Positions 22,818 through 34,126 are shown, counted from the stretch's first letter. The stretch: DNA of 64,000 bases from Gonatopus flavifemur (GCA_018340375.1 JAFFJZ010000002.1:48008001-48072000), one strand, 5' to 3'. Translations and numbers: made by a program. Notes: generated by a model not told the origin, from the sequence alone.

Positions 22818-24103
22818 TTAGGTGTACAAATAAGTTTCCGCGGTTTGTCAAAAGATGGCCCCACTAGAAGGTTATGGAGAAATTGTCAGATGTAAAACGT
22901 AATATCCCAAGTTTAGTCATCTGGCAACACCATAACCTTAAAGTACTAGTGATTCCGTATCAGCATCACGTAATTTTTTTCGTGCAAAAATGTCAAGTTT
23001 TATTCCGAATAAGCATCATTTGCGGGAACTTTTGATTTACTTCTTTAATGTGAAAAAATCTGCAGCTGAGGCGCATCGATTGCTTCTAGAAGCATATGGT
23101 GAAGCTGCTTTAAGTGAGAGAAGTTGTCAGGAATGGTTTCAAAAGTTTAAGAACGGTGAGTTTGACGTTAAAGACAAAGAACGCAGTGGAAGGCCGAAAG
23201 TGTACGAAGACATGGAATTAGAAGTACTATTGGAGGAAGATTCGTCCCAAACGCAAAAAGAACTTGCACTTACTCTACAAGTGACTCAACAAGCAATTTC
23301 ACATCGTTTAAAATCGTTAGGAATAATTCAAAAACAAGGAAATTGGGTTCCATATGAACTAAAGCCGAGAGACGTTGAACGCCGATTATGCATGAGTGAA
23401 ATGCTGCTTGCCAGGAATAAAAAAAAGAGTTTTTTGCATCGTATAGTCACTGGTGACGAAAAATGGATTCACTACGATAATCCAAAGAAGAGAAAGTCAT
23501 GGGTTAAGCCCGGCGAACCATCAACATCGACAGCTAAGCCGAATATTCATGGAAAAAAACTCATGCTGTGTATTTGGTGGGATCAGCTTGGTGTCGTGTA
23601 TTATGAATTGCTGAAACCAAGCGAAACCATTACTGGAGCTCTCTACCGAACACAATTGATGAGATTGAGTCGGGCACTTGAGGAAAAACGCGCCCATTAC
23701 TACTCCAGACACGACAAAATTATTCTTTTACACGATAATGCTCGTCCACATGTTGCGGCGCCGGTAAAAACATACTTGGAAACACTCAACTGGGAAGTTT
23801 TACCCCACCCGCCGTATTCACCAGACTTAGCCCCTTCTGATTATCACCTGTTCCGGTCGATGGCACATGGACTGTCTGAGCAGCGCTTCACATCATATGA
23901 AGACACCAAAAATTGGGTAGATTTGTGGATAGCGTCAAAAGATGAAGAGTTTTTTCGACGGGGTATCCGAATGTTGCCAGAAAGATGGGGAAAAGTAGTG
24001 GCAAATGATGGAAAATACTTTGAATAAAACGTAATGTACTTTTCCTTTACAATAAATTCCTAATTTTTTATAAAAAACCGCGGAAACTTATTTGTACACC
24101 TAA
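22818..24103 (+). mobile_element. Mariner transposon copy 1, complete (mauritiana-type)
   Basis: A 1,286-bp element with near-perfect inverted terminal repeats of about 26 bp (TTAGGTGTACAAATAAGTTT and its complement) and TA on both sides (22,816-22,817; 24,104-24,105). Length, TA target and a single intronless transposase gene fit Tc1/mariner. It sits in a TATTA context. A second copy, nearly identical by eye, lies at 41,847-43,137 in opposite orientation, so the family moved recently. Confidence 0.97.
22990..24027 (+). CDS. Mariner transposase, apparently intact
   Basis: The 345-residue protein has the usual mariner length and catalyses cut-and-paste movement of the element at TA sites. The N-terminal half (about 1-110) has two helix-turn-helix regions expected to bind the terminal repeats (first around AAEAHRLLLEAYGE, second around TLQVTQQAISHRLKSLG), followed by the linker signature WVPYEL (119-124). 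The catalytic triad is complete: D156 in VTGDEKW, D249 in LLHDNARPH and D284 in APSDYHLF, with 34 residues between the last two (DD34D). The YSPDLAP motif is present and the C-terminus GKYFE is typical. The N-terminus MSSFIPNK and overall sequence resemble the mauritiana subfamily. The start ATG lies 172 bp inside the left end, as usual; the stop is about 75 bp from the right end. No frameshift or stop is visible, so activity is possible but unproven. Confidence 0.95.
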   Translation: MSSFIPNKHHLRELLIYFFNVKKSAAEAHRLLLEAYGEAALSERSCQEWFQKFKNGEFDVKDKERSGRPKVYEDMELEVLLEEDSSQTQKELALTLQVTQQAISHRLKSLGIIQKQGNWVPYELKPRDVERRLCMSEMLLARNKKKSFLHRIVTGDEKWIHYDNPKKRKSWVKPGEPSTSTAKPNIHGKKLMLCIWWDQLGVVYYELLKPSETITGALYRTQLMRLSRALEEKRAHYYSRHDKIILLHDNARPHVAAPVKTYLETLNWEVLPHPPYSPDLAPSDYHLFRSMAHGLSEQRFTSYEDTKNWVDLWIASKDEEFFRRGIRMLPERWGKVVANDGKYFE

Positions 24104-24350
24104 TATATTTGGAAAAATTAGTTTCCGTGAAAGTATGTTTGGAAAACATGATAAGAATGTTCTGTGTCAGATGAAAAGAACGTACCGGGAACGTATTCGG
24201 GCGCACTAAAAATGACGGTTCTCTAAACATATCAAAACCAACTCGCGCGAGACCAAGACGCGCAGAACTTGAGTTATGTTGTAATATCATCACACTGATA
24301 ATTTCAGCAGTGGAGGCCAGCCCTATGCCACTGCCACTTTGGAGTAGGAC

Positions 24351-25239
24351 CAGGGTTGCCAGAATTTTTCGATGAAAGTAGCTTCATCTACTATTAGAAA
24401 TCGCAAATTTCTGCGCGAAGTCGCCCAACTTTCTCACGTGTACATATACAGGGTGTCCCAGAATTCGCGGGCTGGATTTCACAGGTATATTCTGCAGTCA
24501 AAATGCAATAATTTCCCGTTTGAAAAAAATTTTTTCGACGCTTAGTTTTGGAGATATCAGCATTTTTAGATTTTTTTTTCAAATCCAAATCATTCAAAAA
24601 CACTGTATGCTACATACTTGAGCTCAACACCATTCGCTAAGTTGGAAAACAGCGGATTTGTGACAAAAAATCAAACTATTTTATCATTGATAGTTCCAGA
24701 GTTAGAGCGATTTGAAGTTGCTGAATTCTGATTGGCTGAAAGCCAAAAGATTTCAAATCGCCCTAGCTTCGGAACTATCAATGATAAAATAGTTTAATTT
24801 TTTTTCCACAAATCCGCCGTTTCCCAAATTAGCGAATGGCGTTAACCTCAAGTATGTAGCATACAGTGTTTTTGAATGATTTGTATTTGAAAAAAAATCT
24901 AAAAATGCTGATATCTCCAAAACTAAAAGTCGAAAAAATTTTTTTCAAACAGGAAATTATTGGATTTTGGCTGCAGAATATACCTGTGAAATCCGGTCCG
25001 CGAATTCTGGGACACCCTGTATGTGCATATGTATATGATAAACACCCATTGGCCTGAGAGTCCGGTAGCCCGAAACTTCCTGAAACTTGTTCAAAACCAG
25101 GAATTTTTAGGGAAAACACTAAAAATACTCAAAACACAAAAGTAGCCCAAAATGTGACAATCACCCAATTGATTATTTGTCGTACAGGGAAGTCAAAAGT
25201 AGCCTAATTCACGACAAATCGCCTCATCTGGCAACTCTG
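24351..25239. mobile_element. hAT-like non-autonomous element with nested palindrome
   Basis: Ends CAGGGTTGCCAGAATTTTTC and ATCGCCTCATCTGGCAACTCTG are inverted over CAGRGTTGCCAGA. Flanks AGTAGGAC (24,343-24,350) and AGTAGGAG (25,240-25,247) make an 8-bp duplication with one mismatch. CAG...CTG ends with 8-bp duplication are the hAT pattern. A 571-bp Tc1/mariner-type palindrome is inserted inside. No transposase frame remains. Confidence 0.75.
24449..25019. mobile_element. 571-bp palindrome, CAGGGTGTCCCA ends, TA duplication
   Basis: Ends CAGGGTGTCCCAGAATTCGC and GCGAATTCTGGGACACCCTG with TA on both sides. Almost the whole element pairs with itself: for example ACACTGTATGCTACATACTT at 24,599 with AAGTATGTAGCATACAGTGT at 24,851, and AAACTATTTTATCATTGATA with its inverse at 24,775. 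The centre is near 24,735. The end sequence and TA target suggest a Tc1/mariner-type MITE. No coding. Confidence 0.9.
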
Positions 25240-25322
25240 AGTAGGAGTTTTATTGTCTTTCGCCACGAGACGTCGCTAATAGTACACTGGGTACGCAGGG
25301 ATTGGGTTAGAGCTCATAACAT

Positions 25323-25473
25323 CCCTAGTGAAAACGGGAGCGTAAGAAGGGTATGAAGCGACGCGAAAGAGTAAATGGAACACTACCTAAGCGCAAAAGA
25401 AGCGGAAATTGAAACATTTTACGCTTCATTTGTTTCAAAGTTCGCTTCTGGCGAGCGGAAATTTTCACCAGGG
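25323..25473. mobile_element. CCCTRGTG-family MITE (element D1)
   Basis: A 151-bp element: ends CCCTAGTGAAAACGGGAG and GGAAATTTTCACCAGGG, AT on both sides (25,321-25,322; 25,474-25,475). Contains GAAGCG and GCTTC motifs in inverse orientation on the two halves, shared with D2. Confidence 0.75.
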
Positions 25474-25628
25474 ATAACCTGAATAAGAGATTATTTGGAT
25501 CAATATTTTCAAGCAGGGGTGATATTGTTCCAATAAATTATTGAAATTATCCTTCCTATTCTGTTTAACACGTATAATATTCTCGAAGCTACTATATTCA
25601 ATTTCAATCAATTTATTGAGATTAATGG

Positions 25629-26135
25629 CCCTGGTGGAAATGAAGCGTATACACAAAGCGCGGAGGAAGCGTATACGAAGCGAAAAATGTCTCAATTCCC
25701 TCTTCATGAAACGTGTAATGCCCCCTTACTGTGAAGTAATAAAATCATACGTTCCATATACGCTTCATAAGCTTTCGATCCCGTTTCACACACTCTTGAT
25801 GTGAAGTAATAGTGAGTTACATTAAACGTATGCGAATCATACCTATTCTGATTTCAAATAATATTTTTATGCGATCGATCCCAACGACGATCAATGGCTA
25901 AGTGGATAAGACCCTCGGCTACCATTATAAAAGTCCCCGGTTTGATCCTCGCTATGGGGTTCAATTTTTTAAATTACATTTCTTAAGTTTTATACGCTTC
26001 TTTTGTTTCAACTCCCGCTTCGCATACTCTTTGTATCCTTTCTATTCAAGCTCTGTATACTTTTCATCAACATTTTTGTTACCCTCCAGCGTACGCTTCG
26101 TTTGCTCTTCTTTCCCGCTTCCATTTTCACCAGGG
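25629..26135. mobile_element. CCCTRGTG-family element D2 carrying a tRNA-like segment
   Basis: A 507-bp element with ends CCCTGGTGGAAATGAAGCG and CGCTTCCATTTTCACCAGGG. Subterminal GAAGCGTAT / ATACGCTTC motifs lie in several copies on both sides, in inverse orientation. The flanks GG and AG do not form an exact duplication. A tRNA-like sequence lies in the middle (25,885-25,960). Confidence 0.65.
25885..25960 (+). ncRNA. tRNA-like / SINE head remnant
   Basis: TGGCTAAGTGGATAAG (25,894-25,909) resembles a pol III A box and D-arm, and CCGGTTTGATCCTCG (about 25,937-25,951) resembles a B box and T-arm. They are separated by about 30 bp, as in tRNAs. I could not fold a convincing acceptor stem, so this is more likely a tRNA-derived SINE fragment or tRNA pseudogene than a working tRNA. 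A similar CCAACGAC...ATAAGTGG string recurs at 26,256-26,275. Confidence 0.35.
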
Positions 26136-26323
26136 AGCATATACATCCAACTCTTTGAAGCTACTATATCCTCACTTGCGAGGTTAAGTTCGCATCCTAT
26201 GTTTATTTCGCTCCGTATCCACTGAACATGAAGCGCCACCTGGTTCGGGTCTAGTGCCAACGACAATAAGTGGCCTCTTTTCGAGATAGGTTTTGTATTG
26301 GAGTGGCAAAGGGCTGGTAAGGC

Positions 26324-26640
26324 TGCCGTCCCATGGTATAAAAAATGACCGGCACCACTCAAAATCATCCCGCTTTTTTTTCTTCCCTAATGACCCATGA
26401 ACGGAAAAAGTAGCGGAACGCGGATCGCGGAACCAATCGATTTTCAGAATTTTTAGTGACTGTTAGATGGAACTAGATAAAACTGGGCATACTTGACAAG
26501 TATTGATACCGCGATCCGCTTTCCGTTACTTTTTCCGTTAATGGGATAGTAGGGAAGAGAAAACAGCGGAATGACTTTGATTGGTGCCGCTCATTCCGTA
26601 CGTTCCGTTCCGTAGTTAATTTTTGTACCATGGGACGGCA
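26324..26640. mobile_element. 317-bp foldback, TGCCGTCCCATGGTA ends
   Basis: Perfect ends TGCCGTCCCATGGTA and TACCATGGGACGGCA. Arms continue with AATGACCGGCACCA / TGGTGCCGCTCATT and, inside, CGGAAAAAGTAGCGGAACGC / GCTTTCCGTTACTTTTTCCG and GATCGCGG / CCGCGATC, with the centre near 26,470. No coding; superfamily unknown. Confidence 0.8.
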
Positions 26641-28788
26641 AGCTAAAGACGGATGGTGCGCCGTGCTAATACATTCTCAACTTTTTTCTCGCACGCTCTA
26701 CATTAATTCAATGGATTTTCTCCCATAATTTTACAGGATTTTATTATCAAATTTACTCTATTTATGAAGAAAATTTGATTTGCGTGCAACGTGTACAGAG
26801 TTTTAATCAAGGAACGGTGTAGTTTTTATCACGCACAATTCAATTTTTTGGAGATTCGAGTAGATTCCGAGCACTCTCATTAGTGTATCACAGAATGGGA
26901 AGGAACAACCCAGTTGATCGTATAAAATGAAACGCTGAGAAGATTATTTGGGAGATGTTTGGGATGGAAACATTTTTGCAGAATGAATTTGGAAACCAAT
27001 TTTATGGAAATTCAAGACCCTGGAATCTTCATATTTTTAGTTGTTTTTTTTATTCAAATTCATGTACTTGGATTGATTCTTCAGGAATAGGAATTATGCA
27101 AATGTGCTTGTTAAATTTCCACTTCGATGACACTTAGATTGTATAAGAATCTGGAAATTCTCGATTCATTCTTTCTCGAAATGCTTGGAAAACTTCAGTT
27201 TGGTAGTTTGGGTTTTCAGTGGAAGGAAGAAAAAAGAAAACAATTATTCACGACAGATGAAACACCCTCATTTCTCCCCGCATTAACATATTTTTCCACA
27301 AATACTAGAGAGCAGAAGAAAACAAATTACTCAAAACACATTTGAATAAATTGAAAATTTCTGACTTCCATTCCTTTTCAGGAATCTGTGCGCGAACAAA
27401 TAACAATGGTAGTTGGACGAAATCGCGGGCACATTATTTCTAAATGACTCTCCTTCTTCCTCTTTTACACTTTACCATTGGACTGGAGAAAAATTTACCA
27501 CCGACATGTTTCTATTATTGTAGAGAAATAGTAAGAAAGCGACGACAACAGTGTGGCGCTCAGCTCTCAACTCTTAGGAAGAATTGTGGGCAAAGTTCGG
27601 TTAAATTGAGACCACACGAAGCACGAGTCTTGTGATTTATACGATTCATTCCTCACGTAGTTGGCCAGCTTATGCCCAAGTAACTACAATCCCTCCATTT
27701 CGAATAGAGCTGTAATGTATACCCTCTACTTTTCCTTTTGATTATTCCCCTTACGCTATGGCGGAAAAACGCTCATGATTTCCCACAGAACTGATTACGC
27801 GGATGAATACGCGTCGAAAGGATGTTTGTACTTTTTATATATTCAAGAGAAAGCCTGTGTTATATATTCTCTATCAATCCATTAGCGCGGTATCAACGGT
27901 TCCACAGACGCATGTGTTTATTTTTCAAGAAGCAAAGAAGAGTTTATAGGGTGCACGCGGTGAAATCTTTGTGCGATATCCATTGTGAGGTATCTGTTCT
28001 TTGTATCAATAAAAGTATAAGTCGAATGAAGAATGAGGTCACTCGAATTTCGGTGAATAAAAGAATACCTTCTTTCGAAAAAAAAAAGAAAATAATATTT
28101 TCGTTAGGATGGGAGGAGAATAAAACGGAGGTTCTTATTCGAAGATCCTCCTTTGGTTTATTTTTCCGATGCCCTCTAGCATTCATTGGAATGTTTTTCA
28201 TCCGATGGAATGTTATTGTAATTTTCCTAATAATTTTTTCAATAAGAGTTCGTTTATGTTATTAGGAGAAAATTTCATTTCCACGTATTATCTTCATCGT
28301 AAACCACAAAATTGATTGAAGAGTATTCATTGATCATCACTGATACATAAGTTACCATAAATCATCGTGTACGCATATAAAGATGAGAGTTTGAGGGATC
28401 TGTTATGGAGGAAATGATTCAAATTCGCTTACTCATTGCGTTCGATTTATCAAACATAAACACCCTTAAATGTCTGAATTCTCTGATATGTGGGTCGAGT
28501 TATTTCATACCCAATCTCTCGACAGCATGAATTACATTTGATCGATCAACGTGAATTTGGTTGAATAAAATATGGAGAATAATAGGAAATGTGAAATTTA
28601 TTCTACCTTTATCGTAATGTCACATGAAAATCTCTGCAATTATAAAACTGGTCCAGAGATTTCAACTCGTTATTCATATTCAAAATTGAATAATCGTTAT
28701 TTAATTGTTATTTCAAAAAATCTATTCAATAGGATGTTGATTTGTAGAACATGTGATTTTCGGATATTGCGGAGTAGATTACGTTTTT
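26641..28788. other. AT-rich stretch without identified gene
   Basis: The longest frame (27,822-28,265, 147 codons) is hydrophobic and basic, with no domain signature. No repeat ends found. May be host intron or intergenic DNA. Confidence 0.45.
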
Positions 28789-28999
28789 AGGGTGGCGACA
28801 GAACCGGGAAATCAGGGAAATCTCAGGGAATTTCGAAAATAAAATTGGAAACTCAGGGAAATGTGTGGGAAGTCGAGTTTCAAATTGAGATTCGGTATTG
28901 CCATTGTTTTCTTTTTATTTTTACCTAACTTTTAACTGATTCTTATGGAAATCTCACATTGGAAATAATATATATATATAAATATAATTTTTGGATTTT

Positions 29000-29254
29000 T
29001 TTTCTTATCAAAATGAAATTGAATGAAGGAAACATTTAACAATTTTTCAATACAGAAAATAGCTGATATCTAAAGGAATATAAATGAATTGTAATAATTA
29101 GTCAGATTTTAAAAAATTTTTCTAGAATATTTCGAGAATATCTAATTCTTACAGTTCATCTGTATTCCTCTAGTGAATAAATTTGAACTATCTCCTGTAT
29201 TGAAAAATTGTTGATTGTTAATTGTTCTTTTCATTCAATTCTATTCTGATAAGG
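29000..29254. repeat. Inverted repeat within the 28.8-31.7 kb element
   Basis: CTTATCAAAATGAAATTGAATG at the left pairs with CATTCAATTCTATTCTGATAAG at the right. Arms continue through ACAATTTTTCAATACAG / CTGTATTGAAAAATTGT and AGGAATA / TATTCCT to a centre near 29,125. Confidence 0.7.
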
Positions 29255-29360
29255 AAACAACTTTCAGTGCTTTTTTCAAAAAATCATAATTTATCCAGTA
29301 GAACATAGAAAGTGAGTTTGTAACTTTCACTACACAAAAATCTGAAAAATCAGTCAATAA

Positions 29361-29594
29361 CCTGATAGCACATGGAAAATTCTTTCTCAAGAACAAGGAA
29401 TAGAATTGTTCAAGAACTCTTTTTGAATTTGATGAAACAATTCTGAAAGTATTCTCACAGTACCCTCATAGTATTCGTGAATGTCTCAAACATTGAACTC
29501 CTCCAGAGTTCATTATAAATTCATTAGTTCGAAAAGAGTTCTTGAAGAATTCTATTGCTTGTTCTTGAAAAAGAATCCATCGTGTTTTATCTGG
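29361..29594. mobile_element. CCCAGATA-type MITE with TTCAAGAACTC arms
   Basis: Ends CCTGATAGCACATGG and ATCGTGTTTTATCTGGG, then long arms TTCTCAAGAACAAGGAATAG / CTATTGCTTGTTCTTGAA and TTCAAGAACTCTTTTTGAA / TTCGAAAAGAGTTCTTGAA. Similar AAGAACTCT / CCCAGATAACA sequence occurs at 70-140 and 45,060-45,140, so the family is dispersed. Confidence 0.65.
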
Positions 29595-30404
29595 GTACAG
29601 ATCTCATACAGCACGTCTACTCTGTCCACTGTGGACGACTTAGGACTGATTCGCCAGTGAAATTCACTGATTCTTAGTACTTTTCAGTGATTCGGATGTA
29701 GAGAGTAAATATGGCATCTATCAAGTATTCAATGGATATTCCAATATTCGTCTAATATTCATTTGACGTCCATTGGATCTGCATTGGATGTCGAAAATAT
29801 TTTAGATATCCAATTTATATCCTTGTGCCGTATGAGATTCGGCTTGGTTTGGAAGAAGAATACAAAAAATGATGAAACAAACCTCCAGAAAACCTTCTAT
29901 TTATATACAGTCACGAATCGCATTGTAGTTGTTCTAAAATGTTCATTGGGTTCCCTTTCATCATATAAATTGGGAAATAACCCTGCTGAAAAAGACCTAT
30001 CAGAACCGATTAGAAAAAAGAGGTGATCAAAATCCCGCTAATCTTTCACCTGTATTCAAGTGGTCCTTACTCTCTTTTTGAAACCAATTAAAATCTATTA
30101 ACCTTGAGCGGATGGGACTAGTCCCAAAAGGGACCACCCTGGGAAACACCATTTTTCTTGTTTCTCAGGGGCAATTTGGTGTTTTGAACACAGGAGAAAT
30201 GGGAAAAAATTTTTTCCAGTCATCCCGTCCTCTAAAGGTTAAGGAGGTAGCTTGGTGTAAAACATCAGAAACAAGCACTTTTTTGTGGATGTATTTTAGA
30301 AACAACTGTTCAGCATATAGTTTTGCAATTTACAGCATTTATTGTTCGCATATTGAAGAATTCAAATTGATTTTTTGGTGCAATTATGTGGAAGTTTGAG
30401 CAAG
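29595..30404. other. Stretch without identified gene
   Basis: Only short non-descript frames. TGTCCATTGGATC-like strings (29,765-29,790) are the only repetition noticed. Confidence 0.4.
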
Positions 30405-30549
30405 GTAGAGCAGCAAATATGGAAAAAGAGTGAAAATTCACTTTATGGAGTGAAAACTCACTCTTTAGGAGTGAAATCTCACTCTTGTTGGACTTGCAGT
30501 ATTTTCACTCTTTAGGAGTGGATTTTCACTCCAAAAAATTTGGAGAGTA
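30405..30549. repeat. GAGTGAAA/TTTCACTC repeat, copy 1
   Basis: A cluster of alternating GAGTGAAAATTCACT, GAGTGAAAACTCACTC, GAGTGAAATCTCACTC and TTTCACTCTTTAGGAGTG palindromes. Related clusters lie at 50,953-51,462 and 61,544-61,926. Confidence 0.65.
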
Positions 30550-30881
30550 ATTTTTCTGAAATGAAAAACAAAAAAAGGTGTTTGTCTTTTCTTGTTCTAC
30601 GCCAGGCTATCCCCTTCAAAGATATTTTCTCTCGGTATTTGGTTGGATAGCCAAGCCACCAACATTCCCAATTTGTGAAAATCGGCGATTCGGATGATTG
30701 GAGTTCTACTGTATTACTCTTATTTTGTCATGTATTTCACCAGAGCTGGGTTTGTTACGTAATTTTGTAATTTCTTACGTAATATACCTGGTTTCTGAAG
30801 TATAATGTATGTAAGATCCTTTAACCCTCCTCAAGAGCAAGAAGTTGATTTTGCACGTAAAATACTCAGTTTTTTTTACAT

Positions 30882-31014
30882 CCCCATCAAAAAAATCCAG
30901 GTGAGCCCCATGGAAATCTACATGGGAATTTCTGGGAATTTCATGGGTACCCATTGATTTCCATGTGGGTTCCTAGGCAATCTTAGGTGTGACTCGCGGT
31001 GACTTTTGACGGGG
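30882..31014. mobile_element. CCCCATCAAAA hairpin MITE
   Basis: Ends CCCCATCAAAA and TTTTGACGGGG, with inner arms CCATGGAAATCTACATGGG / CCCATTGATTTCCATGTGGG. About 133 bp, non-coding. Confidence 0.6.
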
Positions 31015-31065
31015 CTGTCATAAACAATATAAAACACTCGGAAGTATATTATTATATCAACTCTG

Positions 31066-31478
31066 CACGGAGAGATATGTAGAATTAAATTTACTATGGT
31101 GCTTTGTAATCGAAGAACAGGCTGAACTCAAAATAAAATTTACTATGACGAAACAATACGCAGTAAAAAATTTTGTAATCAAAACTGTCCACTCAATATT
31201 CGTATTGAAAGTCAACACAAAAAATTATCAAATTGATAGAGTTTCAATGTAAATTAACACTTTCGCGTCAATTCCACACATTCTTTGTATCAATATTTCA
31301 AACGAATTTTGAATGGACCGTTTGGGACATGCGCATGTGTTAAAAATACACCAAACTTTTTACTCTGTAGACACCTGATCACATTTACAATGTCTTACAG
31401 TAAATTCCATTGGAAAGTCAGTCTGTTCCTCGGTTTCAATAATCACGTCAAAAATTTAACTATAAATATCTCTCCGTG
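31066..31478. mobile_element. CAC-G family element, TG duplication
   Basis: A 413-bp element with ends CACGGAGAGATATGTAGAA and AACTATAAATATCTCTCCGTG, flanked by TG on both sides (31,064-31,065; 31,479-31,480). Contains repeats of AAATTTACTATGRYG at the left. Non-coding. Confidence 0.75.
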
Positions 31479-31684
31479 TGCGTTCAACGATGAAAATTAT
31501 CAAATTTTATGCTTATCATCAAAATTCTATTTGCTGAGTCGAAATAATTAATACTTGAGCGTTGGAAAACATTTTATTTGCACATAATATAAGAGTTCAC
31601 AAACCTCAGGGAAATTTACAAAAGTACTCCTGGAAAACCGGGAATTCTCAGGGAATTTGAAGATGAGATTTTTGTCACCACCCT

Positions 31685-32700
31685 GGTTCTTTACCTTCCT
31701 CCACTCGTGAACGGGAAAAACATTTTTGTGGTCTTATACGTTTTTTCTCAAAGACCGACGGAATCATTCAACAATTAAGTGTAACAGAGATTCATTATTA
31801 CTATTGTACGGTACATCGCTACTGCGATTGGATGGGATATTTATCGTAAAGAGGATTTCATTTTCATAATTACGATCATTTGGAACAGTGTATTCACGAT
31901 ATATCATTAATGGTAACATTTTCATCCTAGGAATGAGTCGTGGTACTGATAAGATGAAAAAAACCATCCTCCTATTTCAAGCGAATGAAAAGAATGCAGA
32001 TTCAACATTACGACAAGCGATATCTTTTCCACATCACGTGACTTTAATTGAAAACTCACCGAATAAGAGAACCCAATTCCTTGGAAAACATAAATTACAA
32101 TAGAAATTTTTATCATACCAATGAATTTTATTATTATCCTGGTTTTTTGCGTTCACTTGTTTTTGTATCTTTTTCTTGAGGAACTGTGTATGAAATAAAG
32201 AAATTTAAATGAAGAGAAAATGTGGAGAATAATCCTGCAATTGTATCGTTACACGAGTAATGAAATATCGTAATATATTCATGTGATTTAATTGTGCTAA
32301 GAGCGTGATGATGAATATTATGTATTTCATACTGTAGCGTTGTGTCACGACTCAAAATCTAGGTAAATCAAAATCAAAAGTGATACCCTCATGCAGATTG
32401 CAGGACCAAAATTTTTGTGTTGAAAGTGATTTAAGTGGCAACTGTTGCATAAATACTTGGGTAGAAATGATTCGTGGTGATCTTTAGTACTCGTCAGGGC
32501 CTAATAAGGCCTCCCTAGTTCCTGACTAACTTGACTTTGATATTTTACGTTGGTTTTAGTGATTGCAACTAAAGAGTTTTCTTTGTGCATGATCAATGAA
32601 TTACAGAGCTCATTTCACTTGAAACATTTATTGATGTAGCAAGTGTGTTATTTTCCAAGCAGGCACTTTTCTGTGCTTGGCCTAGTGATGCACAATTCAA
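31685..32700. other. AT-rich stretch without identified gene
   Basis: Overlapping 60-70 codon frames on both strands, none with a recognisable domain. No repeat termini found. Confidence 0.4.
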
Positions 32701-33673
32701 CCCTGGGGGAAAACAATTCTCATAATTTCTCATGACTGTTTTTCATAACTTCTCATAATTTCTCATAATTTATCCTAAAATATCATAATTTCTCAAGGAA
32801 TTGGGACTGTTTTATTCTTATTGTGAAGAGTTATAAGTTAGAATAATGTTTCTCATAAATTTTTATATGATCTCATAGTTTTTCTGGAAATTTTCTCATA
32901 AAAAATCATAAATGTCGATACTTTCTCTCATAATCTCTTCAGAAATTCAGACAGTGTTATGGGGAATTTTTCGTCATATTTCCTCATAAATGGTTCATGA
33001 AATTCCGAAATTGTTTGAAATTGCGATTTTCTTATTTTATTACTCTTGCTTTGAACTTCAATGTTTTAAGGAAATCGCTCAGTATGGTGACGCTATTGAC
33101 GCAGAACAAACATTATGTTGTAAGCAGCACATTAAGTTTTACTGGAAGTTGAAATTAGTTTGTTTCAGGATTTTGTTACAACTCCATTGATGATTCTTTT
33201 TCTGTTCAAATATAACCAATTGGAAATCTTCTAATTCTTCATTAGCACTCTTGAGCTACTTTGATTACAATGTGAGGGAATGAAATTGAAGAATATAGTA
33301 TTTTGGGATGAAATTTTATGAAAAATCTTGGTTTCTCGTGCAAATGTGTTTTCAATACAAACAGATCGAAAACATTGTGGAAAATTATGAGATTATATGA
33401 TTCAAATTATGAGAAGTTATGACTTCTTATGGAAGAGATTGTTTTCATCAAAAATTTAGAAAATTTAGGCATTGTGTAAAAATATGAAATTCTACGACAA
33501 ATTTTAGGAGAAATTATGATTTCCAGTGAGGAAATATTTTTCATGATGACAGTCCCAATTCCTAAAAAAATTATGAAATTTCGAGAGTTTTTATAGAATT
33601 TAATGGAAAATTATAAGATTTATGAGGAAATATGAAAAACTATGAAAAAATATGAGAAAGTTTTCCGTCAGGG
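32701..33673. mobile_element. CCCTRGTG-family element E with CTCATAATTT arrays
   Basis: A 973-bp element with ends CCCTGGGGGAAAACAATTC and AGAAAGTTTTCCGTCAGGG, AA on both sides (32,699-32,700; 33,674-33,675). The left 250 bp holds about ten copies of TTCTCATAATTT-like units; the right 320 bp holds the inverse (AATTATGAGAAR, TATGAAAAACTATGAAAAA). The middle (32,990-33,330) is unique. Same build as elements B and C but with a different repeat motif. Confidence 0.75.
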
Positions 33674-34126
33674 AATGTTACTACTCTGTACAAAAAGTCT
33701 ATGAGAAACTTCACATAAATATTCGGAAGTAATTAACACATACATGCGTTAGGAATTTTCCGTATTTCACTGGAAATTTACTGGAAAATGACAGTAAAAA
33801 TCCCATCAAGTTTGGAATTCTTAGTTAAATTCATGGAAAATTTCATGTTCGTTTATCGAAAATTGATTTCCTATCCCATGATCGGATTTTTCCGGTTACT
33901 GCGTATAGAAAAATTCCAATTGTTTTTCACAGTGCAGGTTAGGGGGAACTAAACCGTTCCAATCGGTAATCCTTTCCAATACGATCATCAGATTCGTTGA
34001 TTCCTCTTTTAAAAATGTCCGACAGATCCTGACAGATTCCGGTCTAAATTCTGTCTGGTTCCGTCGGAAATCACACGGAAAAAAGTCCCATGTAAACTCT
34101 ACATTGGTTCTTGTTAATTTAACATA
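33674..34126. other. Spacer without identified gene
   Basis: AT-rich, between element E and a CAC-G hairpin. Nothing further was recognised. Confidence 0.4.

Larger units (their letters stand above)
28789..31684. mobile_element. Putative AGGGTGGCGACA-ended element, heavily invaded
   Basis: Inverted ends AGGGTGGCGACAGAACCGGG and TTTTTGTCACCACCCT. Next to each end the same direct block occurs (AAACCGGGAATTCTCAGGGA-type, CAGGGAAATCTCAGGGAATTT in pieces). A 255-bp hairpin (29,000-29,254) lies in the left part, and several MITEs (29,361; 30,405; 30,882; 31,066) fill the rest. No clear target duplication, so the single-element reading is tentative. Confidence 0.45.

Noticed and set aside
27822..28265. 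147-codon open frame, hydrophobic and basic
   Set aside because: No domain, no codon bias, and an open antisense frame in the same place. Consistent with chance in AT-rich DNA.
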